DNA of 8,364 nt from FEN-727 sp036508635 (GCA_036508635.1 DATCGY010000031.1:1-8364), one strand, 5' to 3'; shown: positions 1 through 6,279, counted from the stretch's first letter. Numbers and translations are program-made. The notes: a model not told the origin generated them from the letters alone.

Positions 1-13
1 CCGGAGGTAAGCG

Positions 14-700
14 TTGCTGGAACCGGTGCCCGGAGTTTTCATGCTTGAGCGGACCTGGGGTTCGAACATATACATCATCGGCGACTACGATCCCGTGCTC
101 ATCGACGCCGGGTTCCCGCTCGACGAGAGAAGGATAATCAAGTCGCTCGGGGGGGCGGTTCCATCACTGATGGTCGCGACCCATTACCACATTGACCACG
201 TTGGCCCGCTGGCGAGCCTGAACCGCAAGTTCGGCTCACCAGTTGCGGCCCACAGTGAGGATGCCGAAGTGATGGAAGGGACGGTCCCTTATCAGGTGTT
301 CAAGCTCGGCCCGCTTCGCGCTGTCTACTACAAGATGCTGGCGCCCCTGTACCGCTACGAATTCGTCCCGGTCGAAATGAAGCTTGAGGAAGGGGACGTA
401 ATCGATTCTCTCGGGGGTCTGGAGGTTATCTGTTTGCCGGGGCACACCGATGGCAGCATTGCGCTATACCAGCGCGAGCGGGGCATCCTGTTCAGCGGGG
501 ATACCATCAGGAACGAGAAGGACATACTTGACGGGCCACCGCCGCAGTTCACCCCGGAGCTCGATGAGGCATTCGAACATATCAAAGCAAAGGTGTTACC
601 CCTGGAGATCGACGTCCTGCTTCCCGGTCATGGCGAGCCACTGGTTGGAGGAGCTTCAGCCGGCATAAGGAGTATGCTCGCCGAAAAGGGGAGGTTGTGA
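14..700 (+). CDS. Metallo-beta-lactamase-fold hydrolase (glyoxalase II-like)
   Basis: A 228-residue cytoplasmic protein, complete for this superfamily. All metal-binding motifs of a two-metal MBL enzyme are visible: HYHIDH at residues 57-62 (H57, H59, D61, H62), H144 in PGHTDGS, D163 in FSGDT, and H206 in LLPGHGEP. The core resembles glyoxalase II-like hydrolases, which cleave thioesters or other activated esters. The substrate cannot be read from sequence: residues 90-120, between the second and third motifs, form the variable substrate-side insert and match no subfamily I recognise. There is no signal peptide or membrane segment. The TTG start is chosen because GGAGGTAA lies at bases 3-10, just upstream; the next in-frame ATG (codon 10) would remove part of the first beta strand. 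The following frame begins 4 bases after the stop, so the two are probably co-transcribed. Fold and metal site are confident; the function is only a class assignment. Confidence 0.93.
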   Translation: MLEPVPGVFMLERTWGSNIYIIGDYDPVLIDAGFPLDERRIIKSLGGAVPSLMVATHYHIDHVGPLASLNRKFGSPVAAHSEDAEVMEGTVPYQVFKLGPLRAVYYKMLAPLYRYEFVPVEMKLEEGDVIDSLGGLEVICLPGHTDGSIALYQRERGILFSGDTIRNEKDILDGPPPQFTPELDEAFEHIKAKVLPLEIDVLLPGHGEPLVGGASAGIRSMLAEKGRL

Positions 701-704
701 CGGA

Positions 705-989
705 TTGTCCAGGTGGGACCTGATAGTAGCCGGAGCCGGACCCGCGGCGCATGGAGCTTACTCCGTGGACGAGGTTTTCAGCGGCCTGGTACCCGAAGAG
801 TTCAGGCCCGGCCCGGGCGCTCTGCTCGACAAGACCATGCACGGGCTTTCCATGCCCCGGTTGCTTGCCCGCTTCGCGCTCGTCGGTTTGAAGGCCCGGA
901 AGGTAAAGAGGCATTTCGAGCGCTACCCTGAGTCGTACTCTCCTGGAGCACTGGAGAGATGGGTGGCGGGCATTCCAAGCTACCCGTGA
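705..989 (+). pseudogene. Probable remnant of an FAD-dependent oxidoreductase
   Basis: A 94-codon frame with a TTG start and a good ribosome binding site (AGGGGAGGT, 687-695) inside the end of the upstream gene. Residues 1-15 read MSRWDLIVAGAGPAA. This is the opening strand and GxGxxA dinucleotide-binding loop of geranylgeranyl-reductase/FixC-type flavoproteins. In those proteins, which usually have 350-450 residues, the loop is followed by a helix and then the rest of the FAD and substrate domains. Here residues 16-94 do not continue the fold; they are basic and partly helical (around 52-75, rich in A, L, R and K). The simplest reading is a large in-frame internal deletion that joins the N-terminus to a distant C-terminal part. 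The alternatives are a small unrelated protein or a chance frame. It cannot bind FAD in the usual way. It ends 14 bases from the convergent neighbour. Confidence 0.5.
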
Positions 990-1007
990 GCGGTCCTTAC
1001 GACTCAC
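986..1007. terminator. Weak inverted repeat between convergent genes
   Basis: GTGAG (986-990) and CTCAC (1003-1007) are complementary and flank the 14-base gap between two convergent genes. The TGA stop of the left gene (987-989) and the TGA stop of the right gene (complement of 1004-1006) each lie in one arm, so the repeat may partly reflect the stop codons facing each other. There is no T-tract on either strand, so intrinsic termination is doubtful. Confidence 0.2.
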
Positions 1008-1516
1008 ACCGCCTGACAAGGCTTCGCGGAGACCTGCTCTTCAGGAGCAGTCTTGTCTCTGCCGCGCTCTACCATCATTAGGTAACCACCAACGGAGCAC
1101 AGGAGAGCGGCGACCGCTCCACCGAGGACCATGTCGATCCCATGGCCGGTGCCGGTGACGCCGGGCCTGGTCGAGGTATAGATCATTTCGTATATCGCGA
1201 AAGCAAGCGCAAGCCCGGAGCACGCGACCGAAGTCATGAACCCGTATTTGTTCTGGGCGAGCCATCCGAAGAGCAGGGCTACCGCGATGATTATCCCGAG
1301 AGCAAGAGTGAGCTTTCCGTCGCCACTTATCACGTTGTGGTAATGAAGGCCCGAGACGTTATAAAGCCCGAGGACGCTGTCGGCTTGCCACCTCAGGCAG
1401 CTCCCGATGATGATCAGGTTCACTCCGAAAAGAATCCCTAGCACCGATATCACAGTCGACCCTATCCAGACCTTCGTGGAGCTCTCAACCTTCGCTCTCG
1501 GTACATCATCCGGCAT
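1004..1516 (-). CDS. Four-helix integral membrane protein of unknown function
   Basis: A 170-residue protein with four predicted membrane helices, at about residues 17-41, 69-87, 91-113 and 126-149. The N-terminal tail is short and polar, and the C-terminal tail (150-170) is charged. The loop between helices 1 and 2 holds GSCLRW and later SGDGKLTLALG. That pattern, a W after the first helix and a GDG turn before the second, recurs in small uncharacterised bacterial membrane proteins. No catalytic or transport motif is visible and I do not recognise a named family. The ATG start is supported by AGGAG (complement of 1524-1528), seven bases upstream. It starts 16 bases after the stop of the corrinoid methyltransferase on the same strand, so the two are likely one transcript; a functional link is only inferred from this. 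Confidence 0.85.
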   Translation of the reverse strand: MPDDVPRAKVESSTKVWIGSTVISVLGILFGVNLIIIGSCLRWQADSVLGLYNVSGLHYHNVISGDGKLTLALGIIIAVALLFGWLAQNKYGFMTSVACSGLALAFAIYEMIYTSTRPGVTGTGHGIDMVLGGAVAALLCSVGGYLMMVERGRDKTAPEEQVSAKPCQAV

Positions 1517-1532
1517 GACGTTCTCCTCGTTG

Positions 1533-2330
1533 TCAAAAAAGTCCGGCTCTGAACGCTTTCATGAAGTTCCTGCAATACCTGTCACTCGATGCAATAGCCT
1601 CGGCGGCCAGCGCCGCGGCGATGAGCTCTCCGTCAGTCGGGTCGATCACGGCGGCGTCGAGGCCGTGATATGCCGCGATCGCCAGCATCGCCCTGTTGAC
1701 TACGGGCCGCCTGGGCAGGCCGTAGCTGACATTCGAGAGCCCCATCACCGTACGGGCCTCGGGCATCCGTGACTTGATGAGGTCCAGCGTGTCCAGCGTG
1801 ACGCGCCCCTGGTCGCAATCGGCGCTTATCGGAAGAACGAGCGGGTCGAAAAAGAGATCGCCTGCGGGTATCCCAAGAGACACGGCGCGAGCCATGATTC
1901 GCTCGCAGACGTTCAGCCGGGCCTCGGGTGTTGCAGGGATGCCCGACTCGTCCATCGCAAGGGCGACGACCGGGCAACCGTATTTCGCCACGAGAGGCAG
2001 GACACCGCTCAGCCGCTCCTCGTCGCCATTGACCGAGTTGATGAAGGGCCTGTCTTCTCCACACAGCTCGAGGCCCCTCGAGAGCACCGCGGGGTCGGCT
2101 GAATCCAACGCAATGGGCTTGTCGGTCGCTTCCTTGACGATTCCGATGGCCCAGCCAAGGGTCCGTGCTTCGTCCTCGCCCGTCCCGACGGCGACGTTGA
2201 CATCGATATAGTCGGCGCCGGCGACATCCTGTATGCGTGCCAGCGTCCTTAGCGACTCCTCGTCTCGCGCGATGATAGCCTCACGCACGGCGCTCAGCGT
2301 ACCGTTGATCTTTTCACCGATGACAATCAC
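1533..2330 (-). CDS. Methyltetrahydrofolate:corrinoid methyltransferase family (pterin-binding TIM barrel)
   Basis: A 265-residue protein, the usual length for AcsE/MtgA-like enzymes, which move the methyl group of N5-methyltetrahydrofolate to or from the cobalt of a corrinoid protein. In the acetyl-CoA pathway the acceptor is the corrinoid iron-sulfur protein; in other systems it belongs to methylamine or betaine demethylation. The pterin-binding residues known from this family are visible: IGEKING at 4-10, DVNV at 43-46, D76 in ALDSAD, N98 in FINSVNGD, D162 in FFDPLVLP, and N200 in GLSNVSYGLP. The start is GTG with AGGAGG (complement of 2336-2341) five bases upstream. No corrinoid protein or corrinoid reactivase gene lies in the window, so the partner and the direction of transfer are unknown. 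It is transcribed divergently from the RAM-domain gene and leads the unit with the four-helix membrane protein. Dihydropteroate synthase shares the fold but lacks this motif set. Confidence 0.92.
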   Translation of the reverse strand: MIVIGEKINGTLSAVREAIIARDEESLRTLARIQDVAGADYIDVNVAVGTGEDEARTLGWAIGIVKEATDKPIALDSADPAVLSRGLELCGEDRPFINSVNGDEERLSGVLPLVAKYGCPVVALAMDESGIPATPEARLNVCERIMARAVSLGIPAGDLFFDPLVLPISADCDQGRVTLDTLDLIKSRMPEARTVMGLSNVSYGLPRRPVVNRAMLAIAAYHGLDAAVIDPTDGELIAAALAAEAIASSDRYCRNFMKAFRAGLF

Positions 2331-2529
2331 GACGTCCTCCTTGATTCACTGCAAGGAGTCTATATCAAGACGGCGTATCGATGTAGGCAGGTAAAGCTTC
2401 CTGTCCGGCATGCCGTCGGATGTTCGGCCCACGGAGAAAGGTATAGGCTGAAGATTCGGAGAAGAACGAGTCAGCCAATATTGCGGAGCATTGGTCTCAG
2501 ATGTACATTGAACAAGGGGTGTGGCGTGA

Positions 2530-2545
2530 TGGTGGTTAGACACCA
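2530..2545. promoter_or_regulatory. Short inverted repeat upstream of the RAM-domain gene
   Basis: TGGTG (2530-2534) and CACCA (2541-2545) flank six bases and stand eight bases before the AT-rich TAATAA at 2553-2558. The position fits an operator beside a promoter, but the arms are short and could occur by chance. Confidence 0.2.
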
Positions 2546-2564
2546 AAGCGCTTAATAAAGGAAT

Positions 2565-2637
2565 CCGGGTGAACCGCCCGTAGCGGCCCGGGAGACCCGG
2601 GATAAAGTGACCCGTACCGCCTGAGTCGGAAGATCCG
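2565..2637 (+). promoter_or_regulatory. Candidate structured 5' leader with alternative helices
   Basis: Several helices can form just before the GTG of the RAM-domain gene. CCGGGT (2565-2570) pairs with ACCCGG (2595-2600) around an inner hairpin CCGC/GCGG (2574-2577 with 2583-2586). Alternatively CCCGGG (2587-2592) pairs with CCCGGG (2596-2601) over an AGA triloop. The two states use the same bases and exclude each other. A second set of pairing partners follows: ACCCG recurs at 2610-2614 and ACCGCC recurs at 2573-2578 and 2616-2621. A last hairpin CGGA-AGA-TCCG (2627-2637) stands six bases before the ribosome binding site. This resembles a translational switch. Parts recall pieces of cobalamin (AGA-loop hairpin near the 3' end) and ZTP (CCGCCTG segment) riboswitches, but neither core consensus is present. 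No class is assigned. Confidence 0.35.
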
Positions 2638-2652
2638 TGCAAGGGGGAAGAT

Positions 2653-3207
2653 GTGAAGAAGAAGGCATACGTGTTCATAAAAGTCTCGGCCGGCATGCTG
2701 GATAGCGTCATGAGGCATCTGTCCATGATGCCCGAGGTGGTTTCCGCAGAAGGCGTCTCGGGGCACGTCGACGTGGTCGCGGTCATGCGTGGTCCGGATC
2801 TCGAGACCCTTCAGGACACGATCCTGTCTACCGTCCGCGGGGTCGACGGCATCGAGTCGACCGAAACGTGGATCGTTATGGTCCCCCAGCCGGATACGTG
2901 GACCCAGGAGGAGCTCGACAGCTATGTCAGTGACCTCAACGAGAACGAGCTGGCCGCCATCAGTGTGCTGCTCGAGAAGAACCGCAACATGATGATTCCC
3001 GAGTTCGTAGATGCGATAGCCGAAAACATCGGCAGCGAGGATTACGACATTCACGGCTTGACCGTATCGCTCATCAACATGCGCCGCAGGGCTGAAGACC
3101 AGTACCGCCGCGAAGGAATATTCGATTTCGACCCTGACATCGGGTACTTCCTGAACGAGCGCTATGTCGACGGGCTTCGCGAGAGTCTCTCGAAGCCCGA
3201 GAATTAG
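2653..3207 (+). CDS. Lrp/AsnC ligand-binding (RAM) domain protein with an unrecognised C-terminal domain
   Basis: A 184-residue soluble protein. Residues 4-76 match the ligand-binding RAM domain of Lrp/AsnC regulators: strand AYVFIKV, a helix to about residue 25, then VVSAEGVSGHVDVVAVMRG and a closing GVDGIESTETWIVM strand. This domain normally binds amino acids and forms oligomers. The helix-turn-helix that precedes it in Lrp/AsnC is absent, because the protein starts directly at the first RAM strand. In its place residues 85-184 form an added, mainly helical domain (LNENELAAISVLLEK, IPEFVDAIAENI, IHGLTVSLINMRRRAEDQ) that I cannot assign. Its three-helix pattern with an arginine-rich third helix could be a displaced winged helix, which would reverse the usual domain order; this is inference. 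The start is GTG with GGGGGA (2643-2648) upstream. The gene appears monocistronic: structured leader before it, strong terminator after it. Confidence 0.88.
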   Translation: MKKKAYVFIKVSAGMLDSVMRHLSMMPEVVSAEGVSGHVDVVAVMRGPDLETLQDTILSTVRGVDGIESTETWIVMVPQPDTWTQEELDSYVSDLNENELAAISVLLEKNRNMMIPEFVDAIAENIGSEDYDIHGLTVSLINMRRRAEDQYRREGIFDFDPDIGYFLNERYVDGLRESLSKPEN

Positions 3208-3212
3208 ATAAC

Positions 3213-3225
3213 GGGTATATAACCC
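3213..3225 (+). repeat. Small inverted repeat after the RAM-domain stop codon
   Basis: GGGT and ACCC flank ATATA, five bases after the stop codon and just before the main terminator. It may be a minor 3'-end hairpin. No function can be claimed. Confidence 0.3.
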
Positions 3226-3238
3226 TGAAGCGGGGGAG

Positions 3239-3279
3239 GGCATCCGTAGCCTGAGTGTGGCGACGGATGCCTTTCTTTT
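3239..3279 (+). terminator. Rho-independent terminator of the RAM-domain gene
   Basis: A perfect 9-bp stem, GGCATCCGT (3239-3247) with ACGGATGCC (3263-3271), is followed at once by TTTCTTTT (3272-3279). The loop can extend the stem by GCC/GGC after one mismatch. It begins about 30 bases past the stop codon at 3207. This is a textbook intrinsic terminator in the plus direction, and it indicates that transcription of the RAM-domain gene ends here and that the later permease gene has its own promoter. Confidence 0.92.
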
Positions 3280-3327
3280 ATTTATTATGCCTGGTATTTC
3301 AGACCCCGATCATCCCCTTACTTGAGT

Positions 3328-3367
3328 CGGTTCTCTCAGGCCAGGCTCAGGGCGGGCTGAGAGACCG
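3328..3367. repeat. Imperfect inverted repeat, 11-12 base arms
   Basis: CGGTTCTCTCAG (3328-3339) pairs with CTGAGAGACCG (3357-3367) with one bulged T. The 17-base loop is GC-rich. The stem would be stable as RNA in either direction. No T-tract follows on the plus strand, so it is not a simple terminator. It may be a hairpin of a non-coding RNA or a remnant of a mobile repeat. Confidence 0.5.
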
Positions 3368-3563
3368 CCTTATTGAACCGGTTCTTTGGAGGCGAGGCTC
3401 GCTTTCACGATGTGCACCATTCCGTGTTACTGGTTTCACTGAATCATCCTGCCAGGACCCCAAAACGCAAAAAAGCACCTTACTTCAGCGAAAGAGCACG
3501 GATTTTCAGAGGAGGGGCCGAAAAAGGATATTTGAGGAACAAAAGACCACCACATGTTCCAAG

Positions 3564-3592
3564 TTGACATAATATATATTATGGGACATATG
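3564..3592 (+). promoter_or_regulatory. Possible promoter with a perfect -35 element overlapped by a palindrome
   Basis: TTGACA at 3564-3569 is a perfect sigma70 -35 hexamer. With a 17-base spacer the -10 would be CATATG (3587-3592), which matches the consensus TATAAT only partly. The spacer is almost entirely the palindrome CATAATATATATTATG (3568-3583), an arrangement expected for an operator under which a dimeric regulator blocks polymerase. If used, the transcript would have a leader of about 235 bases before the permease start. Confidence 0.4.
3568..3583. promoter_or_regulatory. 16-bp perfect AT-rich palindrome (candidate operator)
   Basis: CATAATATATATTATG is identical to its own reverse complement across all 16 bases. 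It lies in an otherwise mixed-composition stretch and overlaps the end of a consensus -35 hexamer. A binding site for a dimeric repressor is the natural reading; which regulator is unknown. Confidence 0.4.
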
Positions 3593-3741
3593 GGCGAGGG
3601 GAGTCTTTTAGGATTCTCCGTTCTTTTCAAAGGCGCTTCGTTACGTTTTCAAGGCTGGGAAGCGATGTTTGCGTTATCATATCGTGGATTGAAATGCTAA
3701 AAGTCTCTCTGAGCCGAAACTCTTAGTGAGCCGATGCCGAA

Positions 3742-3770
3742 TTGAACGATTAACCACAGGATGCTTAAAG
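3742..3770 (+). promoter_or_regulatory. Weak alternative promoter nearer the permease
   Basis: TTGAAC (3742-3747) and TTAAAG (3765-3770) are separated by 17 bases, with four and three consensus matches respectively. It would give a leader of about 55 bases before the permease GTG. This is listed as an alternative only. Confidence 0.2.
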
Positions 3771-3832
3771 AGAAATGTCAAGCTGCGAACCACTCCCGGC
3801 CGGGTCTTGTCTAAATGTCCTGAAGGGATAAA

Positions 3833-6220
3833 GTGAAGATAAAGAGACCTGCGATGACGACAATGCGCATGAAACTCATGCGCGAAATACTGAACGCCAA
3901 GACGAGGTTCATCGCTATAACTTTCGTCGTTGTCATAGGTGTCGGAATCTTCATCGCATCCTCTATGTCTTACCAGAACCTCAAGACTTCCTACCTCTAT
4001 ACTTACCAGAAGCTCAACTTCGCCGACTTCCGCATTGCAGCTGACAGCATACCCAGGTATATCGTCGACAGGGACGCCAATATCCGCGGTGTGACAATGG
4101 TCACAGCCCGGATCAGGAAAGACCTCTCTTTCTCGATGTCCGACGGAAAGAGGCTCATCGGTCGAACCACCGGGATTCCAATCGAGCAACCCATTGTGGA
4201 CAACCTTCTTGTCAAGGAGGGGCGGTTCTTCGAGAAGGGCGACAAGATGGTGTGTATCGCGGAGTCGCACTTCGCCAAGTTCTACAACCTCCATCCCGGC
4301 GACACCATCTACTACATCAAGCAGGGTGCGCTGATCCCGGTAAAGATAATAGGCGTGGCCGGAAGTCCGGAGTACCTGGTCCTTGCAGGCGAGAAAGGCG
4401 ATTTCAGCCCCATGCTGTCGGCTACCGCCATGGCGATCATCTACATGCCGATATCCGACGTGCAATCGATGGCGGGAATGCCTAATCAGTACAACCAGGT
4501 CCTTTTCAAGGTGAAGGACCCGAAGCACATGGACCCTCAGATCTCCGCCGCTGAAGAGATCATGAAGTACACGGGCATCCGGGAGGTTACCACCCAGGCC
4601 GAGCACAGGGGTAACCAGATGATGAAGATGGACCTCGAGGGGTTCAAGAGCTTTGCCCTCTTCTTCCCCCTCCTCTTCCTGGGTATCGCCTGTTTCAGCA
4701 TCTACATATTGCTGTCGAGGCTCGTCTATACCCAGAGGCCGTTCATCGGGGTGATGAGGGCCATGGGGTATACACGTCGGCAGATACTTATTCACTACTT
4801 GAGCTTTGCCCTTATAATCGGTGTGCTCGGGGCCATCGTGGGAGCCATACTGGGCTACACGGTGTCCTATGCAATAACGAGCGTCTATGCCGGCACCATC
4901 GGGATACCCCTCATAAGGATAAGGGTCTACTGGTCGGTAATGGTCGAAGGCATGATGCTGTCTCTTGCTTTCTGCGCGTTCGCCGGCATCATGCCAGCCC
5001 TGAGCTCGGCGCGTCTCGACCCCACAAAGGCGATGCGTGGAGAGACGCTGCAGCAACAGTTCAAGATGCCTCTCATGGAGAAGTATTTCCCTCCCCTGTC
5101 GCTGTTGCCGATGTTCGTAAAGGTTCCCATAAGGAACATGTTCCGCAACAAGCGGCGGACGGCGTTCACGATAATCGGCCTCATGTTCTCGGTAATGATA
5201 GTGCTGATTTTCCTTGCGATTCTAAACACCGCCGGTGATGCCCTCAACCGGGGATTCAACCTGAACAACAAGTTTGACATGGTGGCCGTGTTCCTCGGTG
5301 GTCGGGACGCCGCACTGGCAAACAAGATCAGCCGGCTGCCGGGCATCGCGGACGTCGAGCCGAATGTCGCCAGCACCGTGAAGCTGAAGCATAACGGGGC
5401 AAGCACGGATGCTGTCATGATGGGCCTGGAGCCCGCGACGCGGATGCGCGATTTCTACACGCCGGGCCGAAAACAGGTCCAGCTCACGGACAACCACATA
5501 CTCATGAACCAGTTCTATCACAACAAGAAAGGGATCAATGTCGGCGACAGGGTAACCCTTACGTCGCCGTATCGATCGATGTCGTTCATAGTCTCCCCTT
5601 TCATCGAGGAGCCGATGGGAAATATGGTCTACGTGCCCCGCGGCGAGGCGAGTAAGCTCATGGACTACGGCATGACCAGCCGTGGCAGCTTCTACGTGAA
5701 AGCCGTCCCTGGGCAGTACGGGCAGGCTCAGGCTTCACTCGAGAAGCTCCAGGGCCTGGCGACAACGATCGACCTCAGGCAGATAAAGCAGGAGGTCGAA
5801 AGCTACATGGGCCTGATGTACGTCATCGTCTACGTGATGCTGGTATTCGCCCTCGTGATGGCGTTTACGCTCACCTTTAACACGATTACCATCAACATCC
5901 TCGAGCGCGAGAAAGAGATCGCGACCATCAGGACGATCGGCACCGAATCGTGGAAGATCTCCGCGATGTCGACGATAGAAAACGTGATATACGGTCTCGT
6001 GGCCATAGTGCCGGGGATTATCCTCGGGATAATGATAGGCCGGTACGCCATGGGTCTTCAACAGTCTGAGTTCATGACGCTTTCGCTAGTGGTAAACCCC
6101 TCCAGCTACATCCTCGTATCGGTCGGAATAATAGTTATCCTCCTCATCTGCCAGATTCCGTCGCTCCAGTATGTAAAGAAGGTGGAGTTGGCCGAAGCGA
6201 CCAAGGAGAGGGGCGGTTGA
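3833..6220 (+). CDS. FtsX/MacB-type ABC transporter permease with two FtsX domains
   Basis: A 795-residue inner-membrane protein with duplicated FtsX architecture. Helix 1 is at about 26-46, followed by a large extracytoplasmic domain (48-265), three helices (about 273-293, 320-345, 365-387), then helix 5 (444-466), a second extracytoplasmic domain (about 470-655) and three more helices (663-685, 712-735, 758-778). Both halves show the FtsX core with its charged coupling loop: RPFIGVMRAMGYTRRQI in the first and EREKEIATIRTIG in the second, each followed by a glycine-rich helix. Such permeases use ATP hydrolysis by a partner ATPase to transmit mechanical movement to extracytoplasmic domains, for lipoprotein or peptide export or for activating cell-wall enzymes, and do not necessarily move solute through a channel. 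No ATPase gene is in the window. The GTG start has GAAGGG (3822-3827) upstream; ATG at codon 8 is possible. It is followed by the membrane-anchored M61-like protein. Confidence 0.93.
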   Translation: MKIKRPAMTTMRMKLMREILNAKTRFIAITFVVVIGVGIFIASSMSYQNLKTSYLYTYQKLNFADFRIAADSIPRYIVDRDANIRGVTMVTARIRKDLSFSMSDGKRLIGRTTGIPIEQPIVDNLLVKEGRFFEKGDKMVCIAESHFAKFYNLHPGDTIYYIKQGALIPVKIIGVAGSPEYLVLAGEKGDFSPMLSATAMAIIYMPISDVQSMAGMPNQYNQVLFKVKDPKHMDPQISAAEEIMKYTGIREVTTQAEHRGNQMMKMDLEGFKSFALFFPLLFLGIACFSIYILLSRLVYTQRPFIGVMRAMGYTRRQILIHYLSFALIIGVLGAIVGAILGYTVSYAITSVYAGTIGIPLIRIRVYWSVMVEGMMLSLAFCAFAGIMPALSSARLDPTKAMRGETLQQQFKMPLMEKYFPPLSLLPMFVKVPIRNMFRNKRRTAFTIIGLMFSVMIVLIFLAILNTAGDALNRGFNLNNKFDMVAVFLGGRDAALANKISRLPGIADVEPNVASTVKLKHNGASTDAVMMGLEPATRMRDFYTPGRKQVQLTDNHILMNQFYHNKKGINVGDRVTLTSPYRSMSFIVSPFIEEPMGNMVYVPRGEASKLMDYGMTSRGSFYVKAVPGQYGQAQASLEKLQGLATTIDLRQIKQEVESYMGLMYVIVYVMLVFALVMAFTLTFNTITINILEREKEIATIRTIGTESWKISAMSTIENVIYGLVAIVPGIILGIMIGRYAMGLQQSEFMTLSLVVNPSSYILVSVGIIVILLICQIPSLQYVKKVELAEATKERGG

Positions 6221-6251
6221 TCTCTCCCCCACCGCGGATTACGGACCGCAT

Positions 6252-6265
6252 GCGTCTCGGGACGC
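6252..6265 (+). repeat. Small hairpin after the permease gene
   Basis: GCGTC (6252-6256) and GACGC (6261-6265) flank TCGG. The hairpin lies about 30 bases after the permease stop and is followed by CGTTCTGTT, a poor T-tract. It may attenuate transcription or protect the permease mRNA end; it is not a clear terminator. Confidence 0.3.
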
Positions 6266-6270
6266 CGTTC

Positions 6271-6279
6271 TGTTATACT
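6271..6279 (+). promoter_or_regulatory. Extended -10 promoter motif before the M61-like gene
   Basis: TGTTATACT contains TATACT (five of six consensus bases) preceded by the TG of an extended -10 element. No good -35 exists at 16-18 bases upstream, which extended -10 promoters can do without. The start would be near 6286, about 20 bases before the favoured GTG. It supports separate expression of the downstream gene and the shorter start choice. Confidence 0.4.

Larger units (their letters stand above)
2331..2652. other. Divergent intergenic region, 322 bases
   Basis: This space separates the leftward methyltransferase gene from the rightward RAM-domain gene and must hold both of their promoters. 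The left part (2331-2520) has no convincing gene or repeat. A TATAGA-like hexamer on the minus strand near 2360 could be a -10 element but has no good -35 partner. On the plus strand, an AT-rich CTTAATAAAG at 2551-2560 is the best -10 candidate, and the inverted repeat TGGTG/CACCA (2530-2545) sits just upstream. The right end is GC-rich and structured and is listed separately. All promoter assignments here are weak. Confidence 0.5.
3280..3832. other. Gene-poor region of about 550 bases before the permease
   Basis: No convincing gene is seen. A 105-codon plus-strand frame crosses it but starts inside the terminator loop, has no ribosome binding site and has a composition unlike the neighbours. 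The stretch is richer in A and T than the flanking genes, notably at 3460-3600. It holds an imperfect inverted repeat at 3328-3367, the palindrome GAACCGGTTC at 3375-3384, a 16-bp AT palindrome at 3568-3583, a direct repeat (TTTTCAAAGGC at 3624-3634 and TTTTCAAGGC at 3646-3655, 22 bases apart) and the palindrome CCCGGCCGGG at 3795-3804. It could carry a small RNA, a long regulatory leader for the permease operon, or decayed sequence. Confidence 0.6.

Noticed and set aside
2561..2640. Assignment of the leader as a cobalamin, ZTP or ydaO riboswitch
   Set aside because: Only fragments match (an AGA-loop hairpin, a CCGCCTG segment, a GGGTGAA segment). The conserved cores of these classes are missing, so no named class is claimed.
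2536..3243. A 235-codon minus-strand frame opposite the RAM-domain gene
   Set aside because: It mirrors the codon pattern of the plus-strand gene, runs through the terminator and the leader, and shows no domain.
3255..3572. A 105-codon plus-strand frame in the gene-poor region
   Set aside because: It begins within the loop of the strong terminator, has no ribosome binding site, crosses the inverted repeat at 3328-3367, and its translation looks like random sequence with many R, S, T and Q.
3581..3700. A 39-codon frame starting with ATG inside the AT palindrome
   Set aside because: Its start overlaps the candidate promoter, there is no proper ribosome binding site, and nothing in the peptide (MGHMGEGSLLGFSVLF...) is recognisable.
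3677..5056. A 459-codon minus-strand frame opposite the permease
   Set aside because: It is a shadow of the permease gene: very rich in H, R, D and G with no domain, while the plus strand encodes a clear FtsX protein.
6252..6279. A rho-independent terminator between the permease and the M61-like gene
   Set aside because: The stem is only five base pairs and the following CGTTCTGTT is not a real T-tract.
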